Position numbers and translations under genes: made by a program. A stretch of 64,000 nucleotides of DNA from Calycina herbarum (lineage: Eukaryota; Ascomycota; Leotiomycetes; Helotiales; Pezizellaceae). A model generated the notes under the pieces. That model made no database searches. It was not told where the DNA came from and saw only the letters and a list, made by a program, of their open reading frames with translations. The stretch covers positions 829,609-893,608 of the forward strand of contig LLEY01000003.1 of NCBI GenBank assembly GCA_001414485.1. The letters are read 5' to 3'. Positions 1 to 10,703 of the stretch are shown here, piece by piece. Every line of letters starts with the position of its first letter. Position 1 is the stretch's first letter.

Positions 1-2260
1 CTCTATCTTTCTATCTTTATTCTTATTCTTGAAGAAGTCCTCTAAATATAGCTAAGCCTATTTTAATACTAATCTTCTAAAGTAGGAGATAGCGAAGATA
101 GTTTATAAATTATAATTATTTTCGAATTTATTAGAATTAAAGTTAAAGTAGATATCTATTTAAAGAAGAAATAAGTCGAGTTCCTTTCGCTTTCTATAAT
201 ATATATCTAGTATCTTAACTTTAATAGACTTAAGTACTTCGACCTTATAAAGCTCGGAGGTGTCTAGTATACTAATATTGTCGTTATTCCTAGTTAACTA
301 TATACTAGTAGGTATTCTTCTAGTAGTGCTTTTAAATGTTCCTATAACGTTAACTCGACTAGTATTTAAGCTAGCTATAGTAGAGGTTACTAGAGCTATA
401 GCAACTAAACTTCTAAGCAGGTACTTAAAGTATAACGAAACTTAAACGAACTAAATAAAGATAACTAAGTCTCGAAGGTTAGTATATAAGTAAGAAGTAT
501 AGATACGCTAGGTTATTTACTTAGAAGTAAACTCGTTACTTATATTAAAGATATTAAATAAGATAATAAGATTAATAACTAAAGTTAAGTACGAAGCTTC
601 TATCTAATAGCAGACGTGCTAGTCTTATATAGAACCTTCGTTCCTTTTTATATCGCCTATATCGCTTATTAATATTATTAATATATCGCTTGTATCGCCT
701 AGCGATATAAGCGATATATATTATATAATTTCTAATATTAATCTAATAGTAAGATCCTAGAATCCTAAGTGTCTTCTATACTATAGATTCTCTCCTATAT
801 TACCTTCTATTTCCTAGACGTTATATCTTATTCTATTAGAACGCCGTCTAGACTACTTACTACGCGGAACGTGATTTGTAACACCTAGATCCCTAGATCT
901 CTATAGATCTCTTATAGGATCTAAGAGGATCTATTACGTAACTTCTAACAGTTATCTAATAGTAAGATCCTAGAATACCTAAATACCTTTATATTACTAA
1001 TTCTCTCCGGTGTTATCTTCTATTTCCTAGATATCGTATCTTATTCTATTAAAGCGCTGTCTAGACTACTTACTACGTATAACGTAATTCGTAATAATTA
1101 ACTCTTGTTAATACTAAGCTACGTATACTTCGAGCGGCAAATAAGACACTTTCTAAGCGTTGTAGAGCTAAAAAGAATCGTATCTATTAAGGAGGTATAC
1201 TTACTATAGAGGATATATACGATATTATAACTTAAGACGAAGTAAATAAGTAGATACGACGTAATAAGCGCTTTAGAAGAGTAAATCGTAAGGAAGGGAT
1301 TTCAACTATACAACGTTATAGTACTTGTAGAAAGACTAGTTATAATATATAAACTTATTAAGAACTTATAGATATATCTAGCTTATTAGAATTCAAAGAG
1401 TAATAAGTTTTATCTATTATTATAGTTGATTTATTATATTTTAAAGTAGTAGAAGTCGGTAAAAGTACGTAGCTTAGTAATATACGTAGCTCGGTAATAG
1501 ATTATATTAATCTTAAGTTATCTAGAAACTAGATATTAATTTAATAAATGTCTAATAAATAAAAAAGTACTAAGCTAAGTAATATAAACTTAAGATAAGA
1601 AAATAATTACTTAAATACTAAAATTAAAGTAGATTAAACTAAATAATCTCTTTTTAATAAACTATTAAAAGAAGAGATTCTTAGAGTTTATAAAATATAA
1701 ATTTACTAATTTTCTTAATCTCTAAGTTCTACGATTACTCTTAATATAAATAATAAGAGAATAATAAATATAATATTCTTATTAATAAATAATAACGAAA
1801 ATATAGCTAAAGATCGATTAATATAGAGAAATAGAGTTTATAATAAATAGTTCTTATAAGATAAGAAAAATACTTCTATAATTTCTAGATAATTCTTTAA
1901 GTAAGAATATTTATAGTAGAGTAGCTACTCTTAGAAAATGTCTATCTCTAATCTCCTAGCTTCTTCTCGTAGTTTAAATCCTCTTTATTCTTTTTAATAT
2001 CTATACTACGTAGCTTTTAATATTATCCTTATCTAAATCTACTAATAAGTACGAAATCGAGACTTTGGTAATATTATTATATAATCTCTCTCTTCTTATA
2101 TCTTAGCGAGATTCTAAAATAAACTACTATATATTTTTAAAATCGACATTTATAGAATCTCTTTTAAAAGATTACTATAAACTATGCTTTAATTAAATCT
2201 AGTACCTATTAACAGTTTACAGCTGTGAAAGAAATACTTTTCCTTCTTAAAATTTAGGAG
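1..2260. repeat. AT-rich, RIP-like degenerate repeat block
   Basis: The stretch is dominated by TA, TAA and TAT steps and full of stop codons in every frame. Composition changes sharply to ordinary genic sequence near 2260. A unit of about 141 bp occurs twice (about 741-882 and 954-1094), differing mostly by transitions. This is what repeat-induced point mutation leaves behind in Pezizomycotina transposons. No transposase or reverse transcriptase frame survives, so the original element cannot be named. The 61-codon open frame at 260-445 has no gene-like features. Confidence 0.75.
741..1094. repeat. Direct repeat pair of about 141 bp
   Basis: Two copies, about 741-882 and 954-1094, begin with ATCTAATAGTAAGATCCTAG and share the block CTAGACTACTTACTACG near their ends. 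Most differences look like C/T or G/A changes, as expected from RIP on duplicated DNA. The period is about 213 bp. They may be parts of a decayed LTR or of subterminal repeats. Confidence 0.6.
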
Positions 2261-2830
2261 AATATAGTATAATTACCTTTTTCTTATTCTTTAACTTTGG
2301 AGAATTGAATATATAGAAGTAAAATGCTAATGACAATAATGCTTTTGAGGTGATTGAGATTGAAAGCTTTCAAAGATAGTCTATAGTAATGTGTTGTAAT
2401 AACGAACAAGGTAAAAATAGTATAAAGAATAGATGGAATACAGAAATCGCTTTTTCCCTCAGAGATTTGACTCGGTGGAAATGCAGGTTTAGACTATTTT
2501 AGGACAGCACGAGGGGCACTAATACGAATGGGTCGTTGTTGACTTGTTGGTAAGAATAACTTGTAAGTGTTTCCTTTTCCTTAGAACTGTGAAAACTGTC
2601 ATGTTGTTGTTAGTTTTTCGGGAACTTCGAAATCTAGGCAAGTGCACTTGTCCCAAGCGTTTTAGAACTGGAGGTAGCTTTAACAATTATTTATTCTGCA
2701 ATCTACTTTGCTATGGCAGACAATGATGATGTATGAATGATAACCCGCTGCTGGCAAATATTTTGCCTGAACAAAAAGTTCCATTGTAAAGTGATCATCA
2801 TTAAGATAAGACTCCAATCCTGCAATGGAT

Positions 2831-3091
2831 TTACTGTCCCGTAGCACCCTGCGCGGTCTGACCGACTCCCTGTGTTGTCTGCCCAACAGCCTGCCCTGCT
2901 CCTTGTGTCGTCTGTCCGACCGCCTGCCCAGCGCCCTGCGTCGTCTGGCCTACAGCTTGTCCAGCGCCCTGAGTGGTTTGTCCAACAGCGTTTCCAACAC
3001 CCCCGAGAAGTCCACCCTGGCCCTTTTGCTCGTCACCCCCGGTGAGAGTCTTGTCGACGTTATCTGTGACACCTCCGAGAAGTCCTGACAT
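2831..3091 (-). CDS. Small glycine/glutamine repeat protein, LEA-like
   Basis: An uninterrupted 86-residue frame starts MSGLLGGV and contains tandem 11-residue units of the type GQTTQGAGQAV: three nearly perfect copies and two degenerate ones, matching a 33-bp DNA repeat. There is no signal peptide or membrane segment. The composition (Gly, Gln, Thr, Ala; almost no hydrophobic core) resembles fungal LEA-like or hydrophilin proteins linked to desiccation and spore stress. That function is a family-level inference. The opposite strand is also open here because of the repeat, but encodes a Leu/Ser/Cys-rich product that looks like a shadow. Other LEA-like genes lie at 18794 and 23131. Confidence 0.6.
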   Translation of the reverse strand: MSGLLGGVTDNVDKTLTGGDEQKGQGGLLGGVGNAVGQTTQGAGQAVGQTTQGAGQAVGQTTQGAGQAVGQTTQGVGQTAQGATGQ

Positions 3092-4760
3092 TTTGAAGTT
3101 TGGGTTGTGAGGTAAAAGTGTTTGTGAAGTGAGGTTTTTGTGAGGAGTTGAGGATAAGATTGTTTGAATGTGGTTTTGGTCTTGTTTAGGGCTGATGTTA
3201 TATTCTCAAACTGGACTTGCTCGTAACTATATTTAAATAATACCTCCCTCGATCCTAGGACTGGGAAATATCAGGAGCAAACGTCATTATTGTTTCTTAT
3301 TCCGAATTCAGCACGTAAAGTCCCCAGAGTAACGTCTCTCGATCGATCGAATAGATATTGTGGCTGGTGCTCGGGCGTATAGCCATGCCTTGTATAGTGG
3401 AGGAAACCAAGTTTTTGATGCATGGTATTGCGTAAAGGCCATGATGATCACTGATGCAAATGATTGAGTGTGAGGGATTCGGTGAGAGGGATTAGCCAGG
3501 CAAGTCTACCCGAGGAGGAAGGCTGGCTAGATATTGCAAGGTTGTAGGTAGAAAGATGTTGGGATGTGAAGATAGTGAGTTTGAAGTCACCTCTCTCAAG
3601 CCACAGATATGTACATAAAACCTGATTTCTGTGCTTGCTGAAGGGGGGCTGTGGCGTTACTGATGTTGTGGCTAGACCGATCCAGGGAGGATGGGATGGG
3701 TTTCGGAGACTTTTGCTATGATTGGAGGAATGAAGATGGGAGGCGTACGCTGTAGGGTCTCGGGGTCGAGAGGAGGTTGGAAGCTGGGGAAGTCAATGTA
3801 GAATGATGTCAGCCCTGTTAAAAAGGTTGGAGTTTTGTGAATAGCAGTGCTCTTCGGTCCTTGTATCAAGTTAAGACACTGAAAATTGTTTTCAACTTCC
3901 AAAAGATTTACGGGAAATTTCCATCGTTATCAATCACGTACAGAGAGTCCAAAAAGATCCGACATTCTGCAGAAGGCTCTGTGGTTGACACTTGCCCTTT
4001 TCCTCTCCTGCTTACAAGCCATGAGGCTATCGACTTTCTGGAATTCGCTTATAAGTTTCTTGAAAGCCAATTGGCAAAGGAGCTATTCGTAACTGTTTTC
4101 ATGAAAAATTGAAAGTTCTTCGGATAATCGGAGAGAAACTGGTGCGGGGCCGGGCGTCTGCAGCGACAGGCATACCCGATCGATCGAGCTCAAACTCTAC
4201 TAAAGACCTTCCCCTGGATATTTAAACTTGGAAACTTTTGTGGCTACAACTCCACAATGACCTTTTGAGGTGCAATCTACACGCGTTCTCCTCCAGTAAA
4301 GTTTTGAAGATAAAGACTTTTCAACTGGAGGGCGACTTGGGATAATGATCATGTAAACGGATACGAATCGTATCCACAATATTAATCTAAACTTGCATGT
4401 TTTTGTTTCAAGTTAGGCCGAAATTGGACAGGATCAGGGAGCACGTATGAGGATTTCATTGGTTGATAGGAAAATGCGGTTGAGACTGGACGTCTGAGTG
4501 GCGAATCTTTGAGCCACCTTCTACGCCACAGCTGGATTTGGTCGGTTCATGGGGTATCAGTATCAACTCTGGTAACGAAGGGTGTCAACAGGGGTTTCTC
4601 GAACTATATCTGACCTGAATATTGGTAAATGTGGTGTCATTTTAGCCGTCGTATGCTATGTTGACACCCGAGGTGTTTGAGACCTTCAGTGGTCGAGCAA
4701 CAATGCGCATTGTGATATTTGACTACGTTGCTACTTCACGAACACCATATCTCACAGAAA
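3092..4760. other. Intergenic, no gene recognised
   Basis: Only short overlapping frames without gene-like composition are present (for example 3672-3902 minus and 3837-4112 plus). It contains the 5' regions of the minus-strand gene ending upstream and the plus-strand gene starting at 4761. Confidence 0.5.
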
Positions 4761-5612
4761 ATGCCCCAAATAAATCACACAACTGAAGTAGCCACCAGAG
4801 TACAACTCAGGAGTCCGAGTCCTGATTTCGAGATGGCGACTTTGGAGGAGGAGATGCCTAAGCAACTTGAGGTTGAAGCTCCAGGGCCCGATGGGGAGAA
4901 GGGAGAGAAGAAAGCACCCGAAATTCAACAACCACCAACTCCCGATCCAAGCATACCCGACCCAAGCATACCAGTAGGAGAATACTATTCGAATGCAGCT
5001 GCCGATTACTCGGACGTCCCAGATTTACCTACCCCCGACATACCAAAGCAACAACGAAAACATCGGCGGGGCGGGAGAAAACAGAGGCAGAACGAACAAC
5101 AATCCGCGCAAGACTTCCGGGATACTCAAAATCCCGACGATGAAGAAAATGATGAATTTGAGAGGCAGGAGGGGCGAGGGAACCTCACGCTACCGAAATT
5201 AAAGCACCGACCCACGAATGCTCGACGCGAAACTGGCATCAAGACCTTTAACCTGAAGAGAGCAGAGTCGTCTGGTGGGAGACCTTTTGGAATATCGGTC
5301 GAAAATGGCGACAACGATTTGGAGGAGGTGAAGCAGGCAAAGCCAAAATCGAAATCGAAATCGAAAACCACGACCAAACCCAAGAATAAAGCTAAGCGCA
5401 AGGTCAAATGCGAAAAGTGTGGGAGGAAAAGCAAGAAGGAGGCAGAGGACAACTGGGAGAGTCAAGAATCAAGTGACGAGGAGAGTGAAGAGGAGGAAGA
5501 AGAAAAGCCCAAGGCGCAAAAGCCCATGTCAATTCGACTTGACTTGAATTTGGAGCTCGAAATATTTCTTCGAGCAAAGATCAAAGGAGACGTCACGATC
5601 ACTTTCTTGTGA
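4761..5612 (+). CDS. Disordered acidic/basic protein with conserved C-terminal GDVT peptide
   Basis: A single-exon frame from ATG 4761 (MPQINHTTEVATRV) gives 283 residues. The frame is open further upstream to 4719 but has no ATG there. The N-terminal two thirds are disordered, with Pro-rich and acidic stretches. They are followed by a run of KSKSK and KPKNKAKRK-like basic residues, a CEKCG pair (CxxC) and an acidic DEESEEEEEE block. The last 28 residues turn into an alternating hydrophobic strand-like segment ending LRAKIKGDVTITFL. The same ending (LYARVKGDVTIGL) occurs in the minus-strand gene at 7235-7767, so the two are likely distant paralogues. The function is unknown. The basic runs could support nuclear localisation, but nothing proves it. 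Confidence 0.7.
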   Translation: MPQINHTTEVATRVQLRSPSPDFEMATLEEEMPKQLEVEAPGPDGEKGEKKAPEIQQPPTPDPSIPDPSIPVGEYYSNAAADYSDVPDLPTPDIPKQQRKHRRGGRKQRQNEQQSAQDFRDTQNPDDEENDEFERQEGRGNLTLPKLKHRPTNARRETGIKTFNLKRAESSGGRPFGISVENGDNDLEEVKQAKPKSKSKSKTTTKPKNKAKRKVKCEKCGRKSKKEAEDNWESQESSDEESEEEEEEKPKAQKPMSIRLDLNLELEIFLRAKIKGDVTITFL

Positions 5613-7234
5613 GGTAATCCGTCCTCTGCTCATCTACGAGAAAATTCTGATTGTTTCTAGGGGCTGAGCCGAATTGTACGAGTTTAATAATCACCATGTA
5701 TACAGTATGAGTACAAGAACGAGGAGCTTGGACTTTTTTTGGAATAGGGCCTATTGCAATGTATTGTCATGATATCTATATCGCTGTGTCTGCCTTCACT
5801 GCTTCAAGATACCCTTACCTATTACTCTAATACCAAGATATTTTTAAACATGTCATAAGTTTGCATGGCCAGTGTTTTCGGCAAGCTACCTGTCTTCGCC
5901 ATTAAAATCCAAAAAACGACACTTTAGTATTATTGATGCCCATGGCCAACTGGTGCGGTAAAATTCAACCACGTTTATTTACTCATGGATACGGCGACCA
6001 ACTGCGGGGCAAGCACAACGAAAAGTGACGTTTAACTGAAGGGAAGTCTATGTTTTTCAGGAAAATCCTCATCCTGATCCAAAATTAGCAAGGCAGACAG
6101 ACGCAGACGCAACTTTGGGGAAAACAGGATGTATTTGGATTTAGCCATGAATAAGTATGCTCGATACAGGATGTGGTGGATCAGTATCAATATTCTGTAC
6201 CGAATAAAAGACTGTATTTGTACATTTTCGTTCGTTTCTGTACAACTTTGGGCCACCTTGGTTCTCAGCGGCTGCCCTGGTTTACAACGTAGACGTGGTG
6301 GCTGGTGAGCAAATAATTGTCGACAACAAATCGGGAAACAGAATAGTTCTTCCGGCGCATTCGCGGTGTTCGGTGAGTTTCGGTTCCCGGTAGACCAACC
6401 GCTGAATGATTGGGATCCCCCCGCGCTACCGAGTTTTTCGCACGACCCCGATGCTACGCAACGCAGAACTCATGCGCCACGGGAACCCCTATTCAGCTCC
6501 AGAAATATTCGAATCCGCAAAAGCAAACTTTCCATAATTCGGATGAAAAACAAGGCGAATTTGGACAAGTTTATGTGTCTCTTTCTCAATAATGACATCA
6601 GCTCGAAATGCGAATTTGGCAATAATGCCTAGCAATCCCAAAATTGGGATGCACCTCCCAGGATGACAGGACGAACCCCTGGAGCTTATGCCGATCTTAA
6701 TAGCTCGCTTCGCTTACGCCCCTAACACAACCTCAACCTATCAAAAGGCAAGCCACAATATCCAACGTCCGCGACTCGGAAGGCATCACGTTCATCATCA
6801 GCCCCCCTGTGCCGTCCGCTGCATATATGGACGGAATACCAAATTATGACGTCTTGGTAATAATTCAGAACGTACTGAGGAGGTACAGATATGAGGAGGG
6901 ATCATGTTGTGACCTTCCAATGGATAATTTACCCGTCAACGGTGCGCGTGATACACAACGTGTGAGCAACGACACACACCAGTGTTGCACCAGCACAGCA
7001 TCCCGAAAAAACAATCAATTTTGTTGGCAAAATAATTCCTGATATTGCTATTTCAAATCTCATAACCAACACGCCAATCCATTTTCAAATGCCCAATATC
7101 CTGACAGTTAAACTCCGAAAGCGCTAAAGTACAGAAGCCAAAATATTGGTGACGGCCTTGCGGAAGACCCTGGCGATCAATTTCGTCTATTCCGCATTAC
7201 TATGGCTTGTTCCATCGATGTCCAAACTTACTCC
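5613..7234. other. Intergenic between two genes sharing a C-terminal motif
   Basis: The genes on either side converge on this 1.6 kb. Open frames at 6032-6256, 6366-6632 and 6809-7042 are short, overlap one another in several frames and have no recognisable motif. I see no RNA gene or repeat. Confidence 0.45.
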
Positions 7235-7767
7235 TCACAATAATCCGATGGTGACATCTCCCTTCACTCGTGCGTATAAATCGACCTAAAGAGAAAAGAA
7301 TATATTACTACATGAGTCCAATTGTTACATCACCCTTCACCCTTGCATAGAGATCTACCTCAACTTCCAGATCCAACTCGATCTTGATCTTCAAACTGCT
7401 GTCCCTCTCCTCTTTTGGCGCTGGACGGTCCTTGATTCTCGACTCTCGGATTGCACCAGTTCGTCCACCCATGTTGCCTGACACGCGCTGATCCATAGGC
7501 ACCATTTGTTGTTGTTGCTGCTGCTGAGGCTGCTGCTGCATTTGTTGTTGGGGTTGTTGTTGTTGTTGGACTTGTTGGTTCTCTTGACGTGGCGCTCTTT
7601 GCATCGTTCGGGTACCTTGTTGAGGTTGCTTCTGTGGCTCTGGCTCTTGCTCCTCTTCCGACTCGTACTCGTAGTCGGCCTCCATGGTGTTGTTTTGCTT
7701 CTCTCTTTGGGACAATTAGTAAGGCATGATGTGCAGAATCGATGAAACGAACTTACCCGTCAGACAT
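7235..7767 (-). CDS. Gln-rich protein with duplicated terminal exon and GDVT C-terminus
   Basis: Exon 1 (7757-7767) encodes MSD plus two bases. Intron 7705-7756 has GTAAGT, a CTAAT branch and AAG. Exon 2 (7359-7704) encodes an acidic start (YEYESEEEQEPEP), a long Gln/Pro tract and a final LDLEVEVDLYARVKGDVT segment. Exon 2 can be read straight to TAG at 7308 or spliced at GAG|GTAGAT (7358) to TTTAG|GTCGAT (7286/7285), with terminal exon 7235-7285. Both forms are 135 residues and differ only in the last one (Met unspliced, Leu spliced). The two 16-codon copies differ at 13 of 48 positions, only one of them amino-acid changing, so both look protected by selection. The intron (73 nt) has a good polypyrimidine tract. 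The function is unknown; the C-terminal peptide is shared with the 4761-5612 protein. Confidence 0.75.
7286..7358 (-). other. Optional intron carrying a spare C-terminus
   Basis: Read on the minus strand, this 73-nt segment begins GTAGATCTCTATGC and ends TTCTTTTCTCTTTAG. It encodes VDLYARVKGDVTIGLM and a stop. The exon that follows encodes VDLYARVKGDVTIGLL and a stop. Frame is kept at both ends (GAG|GTA and AG|GTC). The donor is weaker than most in the window, the acceptor is strong. Confidence 0.7.
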
Positions 7768-8692
7768 GTTGTGTGGTTTTTTGGGGAAACGTGTGGGAGT
7801 TGATGATCTAGACGAGATAGGGCGGGACTGGACTGCCACAATGTCTTTGTATGATATTTCAGATGGTGTCGGTGAAAATGAGAAGATATCTTTTGTTTGA
7901 GCAAAATATGATTGAGAGATGATGATGGATTTGTAGATCGGTTATGGAAAGCTCAGTGTACTTATGGAAGGCTCCGTTCTACTGTGATGCAACCCAGGCC
8001 AACTTGAGCATAATGGAAATCAAGTTCCTCGATCACAATCTGGGGTACTTTGCTACAATGACATCAGATGTAGGCATTTCGCAGTGCATTTCGATGTGTG
8101 GCTTGCTGGATGTTTCAACTCACATAGCTCCCTGTTGAATTTGCGTCATCTTACTCGAGCTGTCCTCTCAGAGTCCAGATTTTAGCGAGGGATGGGGTTC
8201 ATGCAGCTTGTTCATGTCTTTTTCAGCCACCACACCGATGGGGAAATTGGCAATGGGATCTGAACGTAAATGCTCCACCCAAGCCACCCCGATTTTCCAC
8301 ACAGCCATGGCGATCTAGACGTGTCTTGTACCCATAGGGAAACTCCCCCTCTAATTCATATTCCACATTGAGTTTGGTGGATGATTCTCATGCTATCCAA
8401 GACAATTCGGTAATATTTTGGAACATCGCCTCCGCATGCAGGGCACTTATGAATGACGTCCAGCTCTTTTGACATTGATATCAACCAATTTTACAGTTAT
8501 TGCTGTCGTCGATACTACTTTTTTCTTATGAGGAACGGCGCAGGAAACAACGGCCTCAGCAGCCTCAACCTTTTAGCCTTCTATCTTTTCGTCACCTGAA
8601 AGATAGTACCTTTTGGTATAAACTCGAACAGACATCAGGAACATTCTCGTCGTTGTTTGTTAGAAATTTCATGACAACAGACTGAAGTCAAA
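7768..8692. other. Intergenic / divergent promoter region
   Basis: It separates a minus-strand gene starting at 7767 from a plus-strand gene starting at 8693, so it should hold both promoters. The 64-codon frame at 7944-8138 has no supporting feature. Confidence 0.5.
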
Positions 8693-9414
8693 ATGGTTCT
8701 CGGTATACTCACCTCAATCGCTGCCTGCCCTGCCATCATCGGAACCACTGAAGCGGTACGGTCGGGCCAGAAACAAAACGCAAGAGAAAAGCATAGAAGC
8801 CGGAAGGCCAATCTTGTTGTATCTTGTCAAGATCCTTCACGAAAAGCTCGAGATATTCATGGTGGTACAGTGGTGTTGCGAAATAACAAGGTATGCTCTT
8901 CAGTGCCAACTCTCAATCAACACTCAACTAATGAGCCTCTCACTAGCTCTTCGTCACCACCGTCAATCCAAAATGCAAATTTCCTGAAGACTACGAAAAC
9001 GATGCCGATCGAATAAAAGGATACGGACATCTCTTCGCTGGGTATTTCTTTCCTTACCCAGAGAGCAAATGGGGACGCCGAGGGGAAGGTTATGTTTCCA
9101 CCGTCCAGGATGACCCGCCACAACTTAACTGGATATACGTCGACAAAGACACATACGAAGTGAAGTACGGTTTACGGAAACAAGCTGAAGGACATATATG
9201 TGGACCATGGAATGTCAGCCCGATCGATCGCAGATTGACTTTCGACGGATGGGAAGGATTTATCGTGGTGGAAGAAGAGGAAGGGGTGTGGGCATTATAT
9301 TTCGACGTTGACGACGACGGACTCGATGACAAGGTCCCTCTAACAAAAAGGATAATGGAAATAGAGCTGACGAGAAGGGAGATGAGGATGAATAAAGGAG
9401 ATTGTATAATGTGA
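8693..9414 (+). CDS. Conserved fungal protein of unknown function
   Basis: Two exons (8693-8890, 8947-9414) and an intron of 56 nt in phase 0 (GTATGC..CTAG) give 221 residues. The N-terminus MVLGILTSIAACPAIIGTTE, followed by a Gln/Lys/Arg-rich stretch, resembles a start I recall from uncharacterised proteins of many filamentous ascomycetes. The second exon is compact and globular, rich in Trp, Tyr and Gly (GYGHLFAGYFFPYPESKWG, ICGPWNVSPIDRRLTFDGWE), with acidic DVDDDGLDDK near the end. The first 20 residues form a short hydrophobic segment that could be a signal or membrane anchor. No catalytic motif is recognised. ATG 8693 is the only start that keeps the conserved N-terminus. Confidence 0.8.
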
Positions 9415-9944
9415 TTTTTCAATATATAATTATCGAACTTCAAACTTTTCGGTCTTTTTCGCTGTACTTTCAAAAGTAGTCGCTTGACCACCATAAGTCG
9501 TGAATTCTCGGCATCCCCATTTGCGTACAACAATATATGAGGCCATCGATGCCCCCCAAAAAAATTGTCGCGTTGCATGAAAGTCCGGAGGCCCCGCCAT
9601 CTCAACTCTCATACACTATTCGTTACAACTTATCACCCAGCCACATTCTGATCCCCGCCCAACCACCAACAACAAACGCGCGCCACATTCGGCCAAAACC
9701 TTCAACGTCATGGCATTTAAAACTTTTAATGCGTCGTGCCCGTCATAACTTGAAGACCCCCAAGGCAAAGAGAAAACACCATCTGAACCTTTTGTTCAGC
9801 CCAAACTTTAATAACCCATTTCTGGACATTTTGCTCTCGAATCAGGACGGCCAAGTCCAGAGGAAGACTTCATTCTCTTGTCCTGTTTCCTCAACAAGCA
9901 GTCGAAACTCTTCATCCCGGCAACTCGAAAACATCATATCCAAT
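9415..9944. other. Intergenic / probable 5' UTR
   Basis: The frame of the gene at 9945 remains open upstream to 9537 with an ATG, but that extension is Pro/His/Arg-rich without structure and is more likely leader sequence. The antisense frame at 9090-9605 is a shadow of neighbouring sequence. Confidence 0.4.
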
Positions 9945-10245
9945 ATGAACGCAGAATCCATCCTCGAACCCTCTGTAGATGAGAAGACCTCCACCTCGGA
10001 GGGCTATATCGATTTCACCAAACAATGGATCGAGGGCACTTATCTTTCTTGGTTCGGAGAGAACAAAACCTCATACAGCGTCAAAGGTGTGAAAGCAATG
10101 CTTCTTCCGCATTATCTTCATCAGCTGACTCAATGTACCAGATGCATTTAAGAAGAGGGAAATAATAGGAAACAATGATATGAAGGGGGCCGGTAGAGAT
10201 GCGGAGGGAAATGCAGTTCGCCAGAGAGGAATTCAAAGTTTCTGA
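9945..10245 (+). CDS. Small WFG-motif protein, 81 residues
   Basis: ATG 9945 starts MNAESILEPSVDEKTSTSEG. An intron at 10087-10141 (55 nt, GTGTGA, GCTGAC branch, CCAG) joins ..SYSVK to DAFKKREIIGNNDMKG and ends with TGA at 10243-10245. Both exons stay in frame. The core WIEGTYLSWFGENKTSYSVK resembles short fungal stress or conidiation-type proteins with a W..Y..WFG..N..SY pattern, which I know only as proteins of unknown function. It lacks a signal peptide and is hydrophilic at the C-terminus. Without the intron the frame would run only to 10151. A longer start at 9537 is possible but less likely. Confidence 0.6.
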
Positions 10246-10585
10246 GGGAAACATTTGACTACAGCTCTTGATGGAACGGATGATCCTCACAAATGAAGGA
10301 ACGAATTTACGATTTACGATTGTAGAAGGAGTTTGTTGGACATGGATTTGGATTTGGATTTGGATTTCGGTAGCGGGTGGGCTTTGAAATTTGGGATTCT
10401 TGAGTTAGGTCCGGAAATATAGTGTGAAATTCGAAGTTTACAAATATATTATGGATACAATCAGATATTTGAGCTCCCCCTGTCCCTGATAAGATGCAGC
10501 GGTGAGGAAATTGTAGCCTAGTTCACAAGACTGGCTGTGGGGCTTTGTCTGAAGAGTTATGGGTTCAATTATTGTCAAGTCAGTC
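10246..10585. other. Short intergenic with GATTTG microsatellite
   Basis: Around 10342-10368 the hexamer GGATTT is repeated four times (ATGGATTTGGATTTGGATTT and on). Nothing else is recognised. Confidence 0.5.
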
Positions 10586-10703
10586 ACATACGACCATAGA
10601 CTGAGGAGAATTGGGCATCCCGTCCGCTCTGCCATACACAAGCCTCAGATCGGCAGATTAGTAGTTGGGTGGGTGACCACCAGCGAATACCTGCTGTTGT
10701 ATG
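10586..10703 (+). rRNA. 5S ribosomal RNA gene
   Basis: The sequence starts ACATACGACCATAGACTGAG, passes through the conserved GGGCATCCCGTCCGCTCTGC and AGTAGTTGGGTGGGTGACCA blocks and ends CTGCTGTTGTATGT, followed by a run of eight T, a Pol III terminator. The ends pair (ACATACGAC with GTTGTATGT), and CTGAGG pairs with CCTCAG in the helix II/III region, so the structure looks intact. Fungal 5S genes are commonly dispersed as single copies outside the rDNA, as here. The end is given to within one or two bases. Confidence 0.93.

Noticed and set aside
260..445. 61-codon open frame in the AT-rich block
   Set aside because: Composition is that of the mutated repeat; no start context, motif or partner exon.
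7506..7745. Leu-rich plus-strand frame
   Set aside because: Antisense of the Gln tract of the minus-strand gene.
9090..9605. 171-codon minus-strand frame
   Set aside because: Overlaps the second exon of the conserved gene at 8693-9414 and an intergenic stretch; shadow.
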